A stretch of 64,000 nucleotides of DNA, taken from positions 310,001-374,000 of the forward strand of contig SWDT01000006.1 of NCBI GenBank assembly GCA_009193035.1, written 5' to 3'. This document shows positions 12,511 to 24,060 of this stretch, in pieces. A program made the translations under genes and the position numbers. Each line of letters opens with the position of its first letter. Within the stretch, counting starts at the first letter, position 1. The DNA is from Halicephalobus mephisto. Lineage: Eukaryota; Nematoda; Chromadorea; Rhabditida; Panagrolaimidae. The notes under the pieces are model-generated. The model did not search any database and was not told the DNA's origin. It was given only the letters and a program-made list of their open reading frames with translations.

Positions 12511-12961
12511 TAGTTGGATCTCTGTAAACTGGTGTGGTTGCGAGAGGTGAGTTTGTTGTTTATGCAAGGAATAGTAAGACTAGACAGAATGACCACATAT
12601 CAAGAACTAGTCAAGACTCGGTGTGCCGTGTGGACAGTATCCCCACCGTCTCACAGGTAATTCCAATCACTTGTACTGAACGTGATCGAGTCCGCTCCAT
12701 TCCGGTCAGTCGTAGTGCACACGTAATTTGTAATCACCGCTAACTGAATGCAATCAAACACCTTCGATTGCATTCACTTAGAATCCAACCTATTGAGGAT
12801 TGCATTCAAAAGGCTCTTATGCGTTGATAGCATTCAGTTAGCAGTGATTGCAAATTACCTGTGTGGTTACAAATCACCTGTGCTAGTACGTGGGTATTTC
12901 CCTTCGGGACCGTTCCCCCTGACTTGCTCGTGCAATACCCAGTTGATACATCGATATAAGA
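12511..12961 (+). mobile_element. solo LTR-like element A, copy 1
   Basis: The copy is related to those at 33407-33910 and 49829-50139 (both on the minus strand). Shared text includes gcaagaggtgag-type starts, gttgtttatgcaaggaatag, ccaccgtctcacaggtaattcc and cgtgggtatttccctt. In the least altered copy the ends are TGTTA...TAACA, as in LTRs; here both ends have drifted (tagttggatc, atataaga). The frame across it is not a gene, since all three copies share it without conserved coding features. It carries a nested foldback at 12718-12865. Confidence 0.6.
12718..12865. mobile_element. nested MITE-like foldback inside LTR-A copy 1
   Basis: The inverted ends are CACACGTAATTTGTAATCAC on the left and the reverse complement of gtgattgcaaattacctgtg on the right. 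They extend through gctaactgaatgcaatc. The same insertion is in LTR-A copy 2 (33587-33704), while copy 3 shows an apparently empty site near 49925. Confidence 0.6.
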
Positions 12962-13444
12962 ATTATGTTATTGTTGCGAAAATTTTGTTTAATCCAAACA
13001 TGACTCACAAGTTACGTTTTAACACGAAAAGCTCAACTCTCGATCTCGAACTTTGACTTCCAACTTTGATCGTACGAAGCACGGAAAGTCGTCAGTGCGA
13101 TTTGCACCTGGCAGACAGCAAACGCAAGTTAAAAGTAAAACTCGAAATATGATGATCTGCCAAGTATCAGAATTTCCGTCAATTCACTTATTTCTCGACA
13201 CGATAAAGTATTTCGTTGAAAAATTTATATAAAAACACGGACTTACGAATAATTTTTACTTCACGAGCTCTTGAAAAGTCGAAAATCAATCATTTTCGAA
13301 AACAAACCCACTTTTTTAAATGTAGTCGATCTGTTTGTGAATGGGAAAATTTGCAGAAGATCAAAAGTGCAATTCTCCGATTTCTCCACCCAGATTAGAG
13401 AAATCCTAACAGAATTCTTCTTTACTCGTGGTCGAGGGAACACA

Positions 13445-13516
13445 GCGTCTGTGGTGTAATGGTCAGCATGGATGCCTTCCAAGCATTCGACGGGGGTTCG
13501 ATTCCCCCCAGACGCA
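13445..13516 (+). tRNA. tRNA-Gly (anticodon UCC)
   Basis: The 72-nt sequence folds into a full cloverleaf. The acceptor stem GCGTCTG pairs with CAGACGC (discriminator A), and a short D arm contains TGTAATGGTCAGCA. The anticodon stem GATGC/GCATT closes loop CTTCCAA with TCC at positions 34-36, and the T arm is GGGGGTTCGATTCCCCC. There is no intron. A T5 run (cgttttt) just downstream would serve as the Pol III terminator. GGA is the favoured glycine codon in nematodes, which this tRNA reads. Confidence 0.96.
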
Positions 13517-13941
13517 GATCGTTTTTAATTCTAAACTTTTTTAACTAGGAATATATTCTTGAATTCGGGAATTTCTTTTTTCATATAATTTTAATGTTTT
13601 TGATGCAATGTAATTAGATAAAGAACAGGTTACTTTCCGGTAACGTAATTTCAAAAGCGAAATAAGATATAGAAAGTTTGGAAAATAAAAATTAATTTTT
13701 CATATAAAAAACTGTTGGTGGAAGTTCTTCCGAAAACCGAATTCTAGCATCCTATTCGTCGTTACCTCTACTCAATATTTATCTCACCATCACCTTAGTG
13801 ATTTCTTAAATTTTGGTGAAATTTACATACTTTTGCATCTCCATGAGCGATTCTCGTTCCTTCATTCCACCGCTTGAAGTCGTTCCTGGTTGTTCACGTT
13901 CTTCATTGTCCGCTTAATTTCGGAACTTATCCTTGAACAAC

Positions 13942-15363
13942 ATGGAACAATCAAACGACATCATTAAATTATTTTCCCTCGAAAAACTTCTAGCTTACGT
14001 CTTTGCTGCTGTTGTTCCTGTTGTGGTTGCTCTTTGCGGTCTGATCCAATGCAAACCTAAGAAGGAACCTGCTCCAGTCGGCAATGGCAAACTTGCCGAC
14101 TCCGAGCCTAAAATCGGAGCTTCTGAAGACAAAAAAGAAGACAAGGTTGGTTTATTTTTATATGAATTTAACTCGATTTATCTATTTACAGAACGCCGAC
14201 AAAAAAGAATACACTCCTGAATCCAAAAAAGATGAATCTAGATCCAAAACCGACGATGAAAAGAAGGACAATCCTAGTGACAACAAAAAAGAAAAATCCG
14301 ACAAGGAAAAAAGCAAAATCGGAGGTCCAAAGAAGGACAGTGAGGAAAAGAAAGACGAAAACAAGGAAGAAGACGAGAAAGAGGTCGGTTCTTAGTTTTC
14401 CTAAACAAGCAAATCAACTTATTTTCGATGGGATATTTGGAGATTGATTATAGTATTTTCGATAGGATATTTGGAAATTGATTATAGTATTTTCGATGGG
14501 ATATTTGGAAATTAATTGTAGTATTTTCGATGTCTATCAATAGTTTCATATATAACTTTTAATCGTAGAAGATGGACAGAGAGTTTTGTACCTTATATAA
14601 CTCCGATCTAGAGTTTCTGGATCTATCCAAGTAGAATATAGTCCCAAAATGTTGGTTACAAAATCATTATTACTTACAACCGAAATCGTAGGATAATTAG
14701 TTCTTAGAAAATCCTAGAAGTTAATACTGAGAAAAGTTCATGTGTGGTGAATTTCGAAATCACCATCACATAAAACCAGAATTTGCACGTAGATTAGTTC
14801 TTGGGAAGTTCTAGAAATTCTTACGGATGAGTTTCGTAAAAGTTCATATGTGATTTTTAAGCCTTAACTTCCAGGACACCTCTAAGGTGGAACAGCTCGA
14901 TGATGAAAAAAAAGATGAAGACAAAAATCCAAAAGAAACAACTTCTAAAATAGAAAACCTCGCTTCCACGGAGAATCTGACTTCGAAGAACAGTGACGTC
15001 TTCTCCAAGGCTGAATCCACTTCTGAAGACAAGAAAGAAGTCGAGATGGAACCGAAGGAACTCAAGTTCCCCAAGGACGGCGGGAACCTCAAAGTTAAGC
15101 TCACGAACACCACCGGGAAACGGACTGCCATCAAGATAAAGTGCTCCGACAACCTTCTCTATCGAGTCAACCCTGTCTTCGCCTTCATAGACGACGGTAA
15201 AACCCTAGAAGTTGAAGTTTTCCGTAGTTCTGGTGCTCCGAAACAAGACAAAATCGTCGTCGTCCAGACTCCAGCTACTGTAGAAGACACAGATGCCGCT
15301 TCATTGTTCAAGAAGCAGACAGTTTCCCCGACTTCCTTGTTGCCTCTCCTCGTCGAATCCTGA
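13942..15363 (+). CDS. membrane-anchored MSP-domain protein
   Basis: The three exons are 13942-14145, 14192-14383 and 14875-15363 (885 nt, 294 residues). A hydrophobic segment near residues 16-36 (LLAYVFAAVVPVVVALCGLI) is followed by a ~150-residue linker of mainly Lys, Glu, Asp and Ser. A C-terminal MSP domain spans about residues 189-270. Its signatures are LKFPKDGG, TAIKIKCSDN, LYRVNPVFAFI and GAPKQDKIVV. MSP domains form the sperm cytoskeleton in nematodes and, in VAP-type proteins, bind FFAT motifs. The anchor is N-terminal, the reverse of VAPs, so this is probably a nematode-specific paralogue. Sperm expression is an inference. It converges on the LRR gene, 188 bp apart. Confidence 0.88.
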
Positions 15364-15551
15364 ACCAACTAATTCCTCTAAAAACCCGATATTTTTGAAT
15401 TATAATCGAATCCCAATGTTTGACATAAATTTCCATTAAAGTAAGTTTATTTAATTTTTTACAAAAATAACCGGTGACCTGAAGACTGAAAGAGATCAGT
15501 TGTTGAATAGCAAACGACCTAGAGACCCGTCTCGAGCGACCCTGTAAATTT

Positions 15552-17748
15552 CTAAAGTTCCGTGCTCGGCACGGGTTGATGGGGGTCCATCTTGTAGCTC
15601 AAAGGTGGTGGAGGCAAAGTCGGTGGGGGTGGGGGTGGGGCAGCCCAAGAGGGGGGTCTCATTCTATAGTCGCCTCTGACGACACTTCCAGTAGCATAAG
15701 GACTAGCATCATCAGCATGGACATAACTAAAGCAGTTTGCCGGGAGAGTCCCTGAGTTTGGAGGAAGGAGCAAAATCTGAGAGTAATAATCATGTTGAGG
15801 AATTTCATGAGAACAATAATGACCTTGTTTAATAATCGGCAACGTGTTCTGTCGATGGACCATCAGAGGATCCGATTTGTCATAAGTAAGAGAGTCAGTG
15901 AAGCTACTGCCCCCAGTGTAGAGAGGGGCCCGGGAGAGGTTTTTCTCCTTATTCGAGGAAGAACAGCAACTAAATTTAGACTGCAGACAAGCAACAACGA
16001 TCAAGATAGTCAGTAAAACGACTACAGTAGTGGCAATGATCAAAGAAAGCACCGCATTCTCCGTCAAGGGGGAGCAGCTGGGGGCAGGGGCGGATTCAAC
16101 AGCAATGCCGCTCAGTTCTTCAGGAAAAGTGCAGACAGGTTTGGATTCGATTCTATTCATCGATTTTTTCTCTTGCAGGTCTTTGATGACTTCAGGAAGG
16201 AACTTCAAAAGTTCACAGTCGCAGTTCCAAGGATTGCCAGAGAGTTCCAATTTCGTTATTTGCCTCCAGTTAAGAAGATTAGAGGAGATCCTGGAGAGGG
16301 CATTGTTGCTCAAATAGACTTTTCTCAGTTGATTCGGATGTTCGAAGGCATATTCGTCTATGAAAGCCAAATGCGGACAATCTCTCAGTCTGATTGTATC
16401 CAGCTTCTGGAGCCCAGCAAAGGCATTCAATTGCACTCCTTGAAGGTCCTCGTTCCTGTCCAGGTTCAAGACCCTCAAGGAAGTTAATCCTTCAAAGAAT
16501 CCAGCATAGATAGATCCAAATCTGTTCCCACTGAGATCTAGGTTCTCTAATTCCACCAGATAAGGCCAATTTCTGCTGGAAATGTCACTTAAGTCATTCT
16601 GACTGAGGTCAAGTGATTTGAGAGAATGAAGTCCGCTGAATGCTCCTTCCTCAATTGATTCAATCTTGTTTTTGCTCAAATCTAGTTTGACTAGTTTCTT
16701 TTGCTCCATGAAAATAAATCGAGGAAGCTAAAGAATGAACAATAATGAAATTTTTTAGTTTTATAAAAACTTACGTTTTTCAATCCATTCTTCGTCAAAG
16801 TCAAGAAAGCCAAATCTTTCAATTCGACAAAAGTGTCTCTTAGCAATGTGCTGAACCGATTTCCACTGATATCCAACTCGGATAACTCAGATATGCCATT
16901 GAAAATTTTGGAAGACAAATTTTGCAAGTAGTTCATCGACAAATTCAGCGAATTCAGAGCTTTTAATTCCGCAAATGCATCATCCATGATTCTTTCAATT
17001 TTGTTGTTGGAAAGATCCAGAATCTGAAAAAAACGTTATCGATCAAATCTAGAAGATCGGGTTTCTATTTGCGTTAATGAGGCTACTAGAAATAAACTGT
17101 TTGCTTTGGTGGCATTGACGGAAAATCTGGCACTTTTGGCTGCGCGAGGATCAACGGAAGCAATGGATTTGAGGAGATTATAGAAAGGCAATGTTCACAG
17201 AAAGAAAGTAAATAAGATAAACGAAGAATTGAAATAAAAGGAAATTCATATATGAAAAGTAAAAATTTTGAAAATTTCGTTTAAAAAAGTTAAAATTCAA
17301 ATTTTAAATTCAAATAATAGTTGCCAAAACGAAAAGAACGGAAATAAAGGGAATTGGATATATGAAAAGAAAAACAAACCTCAAGAAGCGGAAGATCTTT
17401 GAAGAGATCGTCGGCGATCAATCGGATTCTGTTTCCTCTCAGTTTTACTTGTCTCAATTTCTTGAATCCAACTAGAAATCCACTAGGTAGCTCCTCGATT
17501 CCATTAAATGACAAATCCAGGAACTCCAGCTCTTGGTAGACAGAGATAGAAGCGGCATCGAGCATCCGCAACTTGCAGTCCACCAGACTGAGTGACTTCA
17601 GCATAGGATTCAGCATGTACGGGAATGTTGTGAGATTCGCTTTATCGCATCTGACGTTCCTTCCTTCATCGAAACAGGTACATCCGGGCTGGCAAAATCC
17701 ATAACAGACAGAAAGTATATTCGCCAAAATAAAAATCCGCGACCACAT
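15552..17748 (-). CDS. single-pass extracellular leucine-rich-repeat receptor
   Basis: The minus-strand exons are 17748-17380, 17023-16775 and 16727-15552 (1794 nt, 597 residues). A signal peptide (~1-18) precedes a cysteine cap (CQPGCTCF...VRC). About 12-13 LRRs of the LxxLxLxxNxL type follow, then a C-terminal cap starting NPWNCDCELL. One transmembrane helix spans about residues 430-454 (SLIIATTVVVLLTILIVVACL region), followed by a ~140-residue tail. The tail has Ser/Tyr-rich stretches, a polyproline run near the end, and a final ...STEL, which fits a class I PDZ ligand. This is the eLRR-TM layout used in cell adhesion and epidermal or matrix roles in nematodes. I cannot assign an orthologue. 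Confidence 0.88.
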
Positions 17749-18590
17749 CTTTCAAGATTGGTCAAACGGCTTTCCTGGCCTAAAATGGAAAATCTGTCAG
17801 CAGAGATTCAAAAAGGCAAACAACCGGAAAATTCCATTTTTTAGAAAACGCGAAATGAGATAAACTTGTCATAATCGGGGACTGAGGAAAACATCTGCTA
17901 CCGGGGCCACTTGAGAACGCGCGAGAGATGTGGCAACTTGGAGTCAATGGCGCGATCGGCTGTAAGCGGATTTGCCTCTTCATGCCAATCAAAAAAGGAA
18001 ATGTCAACACTAGGATCGTCAGGTCGAAGATTGGACATGGAAATAAAAATCTGAATCTTATAGAAATCGTCAGAATAGTGACTAAGAATGACAGCTAATC
18101 GTCGCAAGTAGACACTATCCTGGCAATTTCTATTCAGAAACCGAACTCGGATAGTGACTAAAATTGACTAATAGTTAGTCACTATCCTAGTAGAAAAAGT
18201 GAATAGTGATTTAAGAAATATAGAAAAATTTCCAATCACTATCCTATCAAAGACAGGATTCTAAAAAAGTTTAAATTTGTAATTTTTCTAATTCTAAAAA
18301 CGTGAATCTTTATTAATTTTTACGTTTCAAAAAACTCGTTATTTTACTTATATTTAAAATTCCACCAAATTAAAGATTTTTTAAAATATAAAAAAACACT
18401 TTTTACACAAGTGAAATTAGTTTTGGAACAGAACGCCAAAATTTACTTTAAAAACTTGTTTAATGTAAAATTTTTACATAAAAACTATTTCCAATTCCGT
18501 CATTTTCGAGATTAAACAAAATGGCAAGTGTTTTGAAATTTAAAAAAATAATTTATTTGGATTTTTAAGGAGATTAGAGTGACAAGGATG
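17749..18590. other. region upstream of the LRR gene with palindrome array C
   Basis: This is the likely 5' regulatory DNA of the minus-strand LRR gene. A less AT-rich patch lies at ~17870-18010, followed by the palindrome array at 18070-18250 and an AT-rich filler. Frames on the minus strand here (to 18107) run into the repeat and look like chance. Confidence 0.4.
18070..18250. repeat. palindrome array C (GGATAGTG / CACTATCC family)
   Basis: The inverted boxes are at about 18073 (aatagtgact), 18111 (cactatcc), 18150 (ggatagtgact), 18178 (cactatcc), 18203 (aatagtga) and 18236 (cactatcc). The usual phrase tggcaatttctattcag follows the first right-hand box. Confidence 0.75.
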
Positions 18591-18594
18591 AGTT

Positions 18595-18730
18595 TGGATA
18601 GTGACTGGAATAATTTGGAAATTTTAGTTACTATCCTAACGATTTCCATTGCACAGATAGTGAATAATTTCGACGACTTCCTAACACGACCAGGCACTAT
18701 GCAAATCCTAATGATCGCCATTGAGCATCC
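18595..18730. repeat. palindrome array D (GGATAGTG / CACTATCC family)
   Basis: A short array of two units: ggatagtgactgg ... actatcctaacgatttccat ... gatagtga ... cactatgcaaatc. Confidence 0.65.
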
Positions 18731-21520
18731 TAATAATTACAAAACTAAACTGTTGCCCAATTAAGAAAACTGTCAGCTGTCGTTCAGCACTGAAACAGAA
18801 TCCAGAACAAAAGGAACAAGAAAAACTTGCTAATCGTTCTTGACGATTTGGTCGGTCTGCAATTTGCTTGCGAAAAAAGAACAAAAACAATCGTGTAGAA
18901 AACAAAGCCAGAATTGCCTCTCGCAAGGAAACACGAGCAGGAAATGACCAATCATCAAGAAGGGTCAAATTGAGTTATCCGAGACTTGGACCGTCTTTTC
19001 GGATCCGCCGACTTAATAATTGGAGACGGAAAATAATGATTTTTATTGATTTCCATCGTTGGCATTTTGGAGTTGTTGTAATCCGTCCTTATCGAGAACG
19101 AATCTGGAAACGAAAAACGGACAATTATCTTCTTGGCAATAAAACTGGCAAGTTGGAAAAATAAGGTGTTAATCGGTCCAGGCCAAGCCATGGGAAAGTT
19201 TTACAATCTTGATAAAAATGTTTATTTTATCGAAAAATAAACTTAATTTTAGTCGAAAATTTACATTCAATTTTTTAAGAATACTATTATTATAAAACAT
19301 CGGGAATTTATGTTATTCGAAAATTGTCCAGGAATGGATTCTAAAAAAATTCAGAATTTTGGAAGATTCTAAATTTGTATGAAATTCAGGAAAATTTCAG
19401 AAATTCTTATAGAATTTTAAAAACTTTCACAAAATTCCGGAATTTTGCATTAAATTTAAAAAATTTTGGAATTTTCCACTGGATTCTGAAAAATTATAAA
19501 TTTTAAAAAATTTCAGAAAACAGAAATTTGTGTTTTTCGAAAATTCTAGATTCTTCCTCTGGATTCTGGAAGATTCTAAATTTTCGTAAAATTTCGGAAT
19601 CCTTTGAAAAAATCCATAAAATTCTTTAAAATTCTCGAATTTTTCGCAGAATTTAAAAAATCTCAGAGTCTTTTACCGAATTCTAGAACTTCAAAATCTC
19701 ATTACGAAAATTTAAGGATTTTTTAAATCGAAAAAAATAATTTTTATAGTAATCGAAATTTTAAAAAATTATTTTTATTCAGAAAAATGAAGATTGAGGA
19801 ATTCAGGACCTGGATTTTCCGGTTCGAACTAAATTAAAGAGATCAACAAAACTGCCTTATTCGGTCAACGGAACATTTTCTGGATTACACATGCAAGAAA
19901 GCTGAAACAATGGATAAACGCAAGACAGATGTTTCGCGCAGAAAAATTTTTGCTTCCCAATGACGCGACTAAATGGGATCTGCCGTTTTCAGATTTTTTC
20001 AGATTGTCATAAAACCCGACTCTCGGGTCAAAAAAGTAAATTACAACTTTGGTAAAATGCCGAAACAGGGCTTAAGCTTCTAGCCTCGGGTGCTCATTTG
20101 TCTGCGCGAGAGCTTCGGAATGACAATTACCGCCAGAGGCATTGGACCAAAAGGGGATCCAGAAGCAAAAGCGAAATCTATGGCAGTTAGTCATACCAAA
20201 GAAAACCGACAAAAATATCAAAGCCCAGAGGCTTAAAAAATAAACGTTTTTAGATCCCAGGGACAGTCTTCGGATGAGGAACATAAAATTCTGCCGTTAT
20301 AAAAATTAGAAATGAGGGCTGTGACGAAATCGTCCCGACACGATATTAGAATTTTATATAAATTTCTAGAATTTGAGATTTTAGATATTTTTATCGGATT
20401 CTAAAAATCCTCATGAGGTTCTGGAAGATTCTGTAAATCTTTCCCAGGTTTCTAAACCTTCCATCGGACTCTGGAATATCCTAAAATTTAACAAGATTTT
20501 GGAGAACTTCAGAACTTTCATGAATTCCTCAAGTTTCAGGATCTTCCAAGGGATGATAGAAGATTCCAGAAGCTTCCACGAGAATCTCAAACCTTCTATT
20601 GGACTCTGAAAGTCATGAAATTCTAGAAACTTCTGTAAATCTTTCTCAGATTTCTAAACCTTCCACCGGATTCTGGAATATCCTAAAATTTAACAAGTTT
20701 CTAGAAGACTTCAGAAACCTCCACGAGAATTCTAAAGACTTCCGAAGCTTCCATTGGACTCGAGGAAATTTTTATAAGATTCTCGGAAATTCCAGAAACT
20801 TCCACAAAACTCTAATATTGTAAAATAATAAAGAAAAATTTAAAAATTTAGTCTCGAAATGAAAATTTAAAACTTGGAGTTTTCTCAACACGAAAATATT
20901 AATTTTCCTATTTCCATATTAGAAATTCTTCCAATTCAAAGAGATTCCAATTTTTGACAAACGCTAATCCGCCAATTGTTTCCAAATCCAAAACATCTTG
21001 ATATTGACCCTGCTTTCATCCTTCGAAGGATCGAAAGTGGGAAAACCTCCAGGAGGACCTGGCATGCGACGGTTGTCAAAGAATATCCACTCAATTCTTT
21101 GATCTATCGGATCTCTCTCGGGGACAAAGGACGACGGGGGCTCTTTGGCGCATTAACACTCCACAGGTTGACTTTTTTGGTCCGTTAATAAAGGTGGCAA
21201 AGAGGATTTCTCGGCCCTAATTGTCTTTTCTCCCGTTCAAGGACAAATAAAGAAGATTAACTTTGAGAAATTTATAAAAGGTAAAAATTTACTTGACCGA
21301 AATTTCCAATATACGGACTAATGAGGAATCTGTTCATTTCCAGAACGCGCGAAAAATATTAAAAAGAGCATTCAAGTGGAAGGATTTCAAACCGACAAAG
21401 AAGGCAGATGATCGATTACTTCAAAGTTTTCTTGAAGGAAATCAATTGGGAATAAAAAATGTATTTTGAAACACAGTAGATGGATTGGGTGGTATCTAAA
21501 GTGAACCGTAAATTGTCCCC
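18731..21520. other. gene-free DNA: GC-richer islands and GAA/TTC tracts
   Basis: I find no protein gene. Less AT-rich islands lie at ~18770-19190, 19860-20180 and 20950-21230. They contain TTTCGCGC at 19932-19939 and its complement at 21347-21354. The frames in them lack conserved features. Between the islands, 19330-19700 and 20340-20820 are GAA/TTC tracts. I suspect cis-regulatory modules or untranslated RNAs, with no proof. Confidence 0.35.
20340..20820. repeat. GAA/TTC pentamer tract
   Basis: Many alternating GAA and TTC triplets make up the tract. They include GAAGATTCCAGAAGCTTCC at 20559-20577, identical to 42601-42619, and TTCTAGAA motifs. A ~150-bp inexact internal repeat is visible (ccttccatcggactctggaatatcctaaaatttaacaag-like text occurs twice). 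Confidence 0.6.
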
Positions 21521-21529
21521 TATAACAGT

Positions 21530-22040
21530 ATCCAAATTTATTTTTCATAGAAATTGTCAGAATAGTGTTCAATTCAGACAATTTTTAGTCACTATCCAGA
21601 TTTGGTTTTTAATAGAAATTATCAGAATAGTGTTTATTTTTGAAAATTAATTGATCTTTTTAGTCACTATCCAATTTTTTCCACCAGTAGAAATTGCCAG
21701 AATAGTGTCCAATTCAGACAATTTTTAGTCACTATCCAAGACAATTTTCATCAGAGTAAAAATAATGAATTTTCTTCCAGAAATCATCAGAATAGTGACT
21801 GAAATAAACAATTATAAAAAAGTAAACATTGTCCATAGTAATTTCTATAGAAAAGCAAACTTGGATAGTGACTGAAAAGAGATTTTTACAATCACTATCC
21901 ACTTCCCAGTAGGAATCATCAGGATAGTGTTTACTTTGAAAGTTAATCCTCTTCTGAGTTATTATCCTCTTCTAAGGAAAAATAGTATCCAAAATTGCAC
22001 AACATTCGGGTTCTTAATCACTATCTTAACGACCCTCTAA
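21530..22040. repeat. palindrome array E (GGATAGTG / CACTATCC family)
   Basis: This is one of the longest arrays, with about a dozen boxes. The recurrent chain is agaaattgtcagaatagtgttcaattcagacaatttttagtcactatcca (broken here over ~21550-21600), repeated at ~21690-21740. Orientation of the conserved chain is the reverse of array F. Confidence 0.8.
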
Positions 22041-22559
22041 ACTCGGAAAAAACTAAATTTTAAGGAGAAATTTTTTTAGAGAAATCAATTTTTATAAAAA
22101 CTTTACAAAACAATAATCCCAGTGAATTCCCAAGGAACCAAGTTGCAGCTGGTCAGTGGCCAGTCAAGTCCATTCGATCCCCTCAAGTGGGCCAAGTTTC
22201 TCGCGCAATATCTCACCCGAGGGACCACTTTGCTTGACTGCCCATCTCTCAAACTGAATTCATCCCCACTAAATGGAACAGACAAAATTGCAAAAAACTA
22301 AAAATCCGTCAGAAATGCCGGAATTGATCAAAATAAAAAAAACTAATTTCAAAAATCTCGATTCCATCTTCTTCGTTCAACTTTGAGGCAATGAAACAAA
22401 AAATTTCCATTTTTTTGGACTATATCAGTTGGGGGAGATTTGGGGGTGATTGATGGGTTTGCGCAAAGTCAATTTGAAATAAAAACAACGGTTTTTGGAA
22501 GAAGTATGACATTTGAGTTTTTTGGAAAATAGAGAATAACATTAGAAAAAGTTGTCAAT
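22041..22559. other. spacer between arrays E and F
   Basis: A ~170-bp GC-richer patch (22110-22280) is followed by AT-rich DNA. No supportable gene, and the short frame on the minus strand is not recognisable. Confidence 0.35.
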
Positions 22560-23030
22560 GCGGAGACGAATAATGACTAAAATGAACAATGAATCGTCAA
22601 AATTGAACATGTCTTAACGATTTCTATTAAAATGTCAAAATTGAATAGTGACTGAAGTAGACGATTTTTGTGGAGTTTTTAGTCAGTATCCTGGCAATTT
22701 CTAAAGAAAAAATTCGCTCAATTTTCCTATTTCAATAGCAATATGCTGGATAGTGACTGAAAAGGAAAATAAATTGCCAAAAGTAGACACTATCCTGGCA
22801 ATTTCTATAGGAATTTTAAAATAGGATAGTGACTGGGATGGGTATCTTATTTTTTGCAGTCACTATTTTGATTTTCTCAATAAAAATTATTTGGATAGTG
22901 ACTAAAGAGGACGATTAATTGTTCATTTCAGACACTATCCTGACGATTTATAGTGGAGTGAAATACGTGGATAGTGACTGAAAGAAAGGACTAACCATAG
23001 CTGCTAGTCACTATTCAATTATAAAATGAA
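22560..23030. repeat. palindrome array F (GGATAGTG / CACTATCC family)
   Basis: About six units of 70-75 bp in one orientation. The consensus I read is GGATAGTGACTGAAA, then a central GACGATTAATTGT-like dyad, then AGACACTATCCTGGCAATTTCTA, then 15-20 variable bases. The unit at ~22903-22950 is well preserved, and the boxes are clearest between 22750 and 23000. Confidence 0.8.
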
Positions 23031-23810
23031 ACAAAAATAGATTTTATTTTTAACAAGACAACTAAGAAAGTAGCCATTCTACCGTAGAATTGGACATAGT
23101 TAACTTTGATCTAAATTCCTGAAGTTGGACGATATGTCTTCTGTAGCCCAAGAACCACTGTCAACAATCGAAAACATATCTGCAAGTATCTATTTCCTCA
23201 GATGACTGATTAACTGTCGAGAGGACGGTAATTACCCAAGTTGACACTTGTTTTTTGACCTTAACTAGGAATCAAATCCCATCTAATCCGATCAGGGAAC
23301 AACCAGGATCCCAGGGGATTTATGATCTCGTGTCACTGTTGCGCAACCCGTAAAAGGTTCCTGATGAGCGCGACGGCAGCGAAACGACATAAAACATTTA
23401 ATGACGGGGTAGGAGAATTTACAGTCATCAAAGGTCGATACAACAGATGATGACCGAAAGACGATAAAAAATATAAAAATACAAAAATATAAAGATGGGG
23501 ATTGCGCGGGGGTCTGAATGACACTCGAAAATTCAAAGCATTCCAACTTGAAGTGAATGTTCCTTCGGCGATTTCAGCGGAATCATTCGACTTGATTATT
23601 GAATTGTCCGGTACGATTGGATCAAGAAGATTTAGAAAAAGTCAAAAAGAATTAGGTCTCGAAGCCGAAGCTTCAAAAATCGAATTTTTGGGTTTTCGTT
23701 GTGAAAGAATTTTTTATAATCTTTATTAACGCAACTATAATAATCATGTTGAAAAATACTAAAATCAAAAAATGGGTTCCAAAGTGGAAATAACTTTTTT
23801 AAATTTACTT

Positions 23811-24060
23811 GGTCCTACCACGAAAATGTCAAAAATCGTATTTTTGTGATTATATGAACAATATTAGAGTATATTGTAAGTTAATAAATAAAATATACAA
23901 ATTAAGCAAGGAAAAAAGGAAAATTGGTCCCACCGCGAAAATATTGAAAAAATCGTATTTTTGTAATTATATGAACAATATTAGAGTATATTGTAAGTTA
24001 ATAAATAAAATATACAAATTAAGCAAGGAAAAAAGGAAAACTGGTCTTAGTACGAAAATG
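23811..24060. repeat. tandem repeat, ~115-117 bp units
   Basis: Two nearly identical units lie at 23811-23925 and 23926-24042, with the start of a third at 24043. Each begins ggtcctaccacgaaaat or ggtcccaccgcgaaaat and contains tatgaacaatattagagtat and aagcaaggaaaaaagg. The unit start matches the dispersed GGTCYCAACACGAAAAT motif. Reading through gives a repetitive frame that is not a gene. Confidence 0.85.

Larger units (their letters stand above)
12373..13444. other. intergenic with solo LTR-A copy 1
   Basis: The stretch lies between the transporter stop and tRNA-Gly. It holds the LTR-like element at 12511-12961 and a copy of the ACACGAAAA-type repeat at 13010-13080. The remaining ~350 bases before the tRNA show no supportable gene. 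Confidence 0.5.

Noticed and set aside
12534..12743. Open frame of 69 codons repeated at 33679-33888 and, in part, at 49923-50117 as a possible gene family
   Set aside because: All three lie inside LTR-A copies at the same position. Similarity extends well beyond the frame, and the frame is not specially conserved.
13080..13200. C/D-box snoRNA near an ATGATGATC word
   Set aside because: No convincing C/D box pair with terminal stem could be placed.
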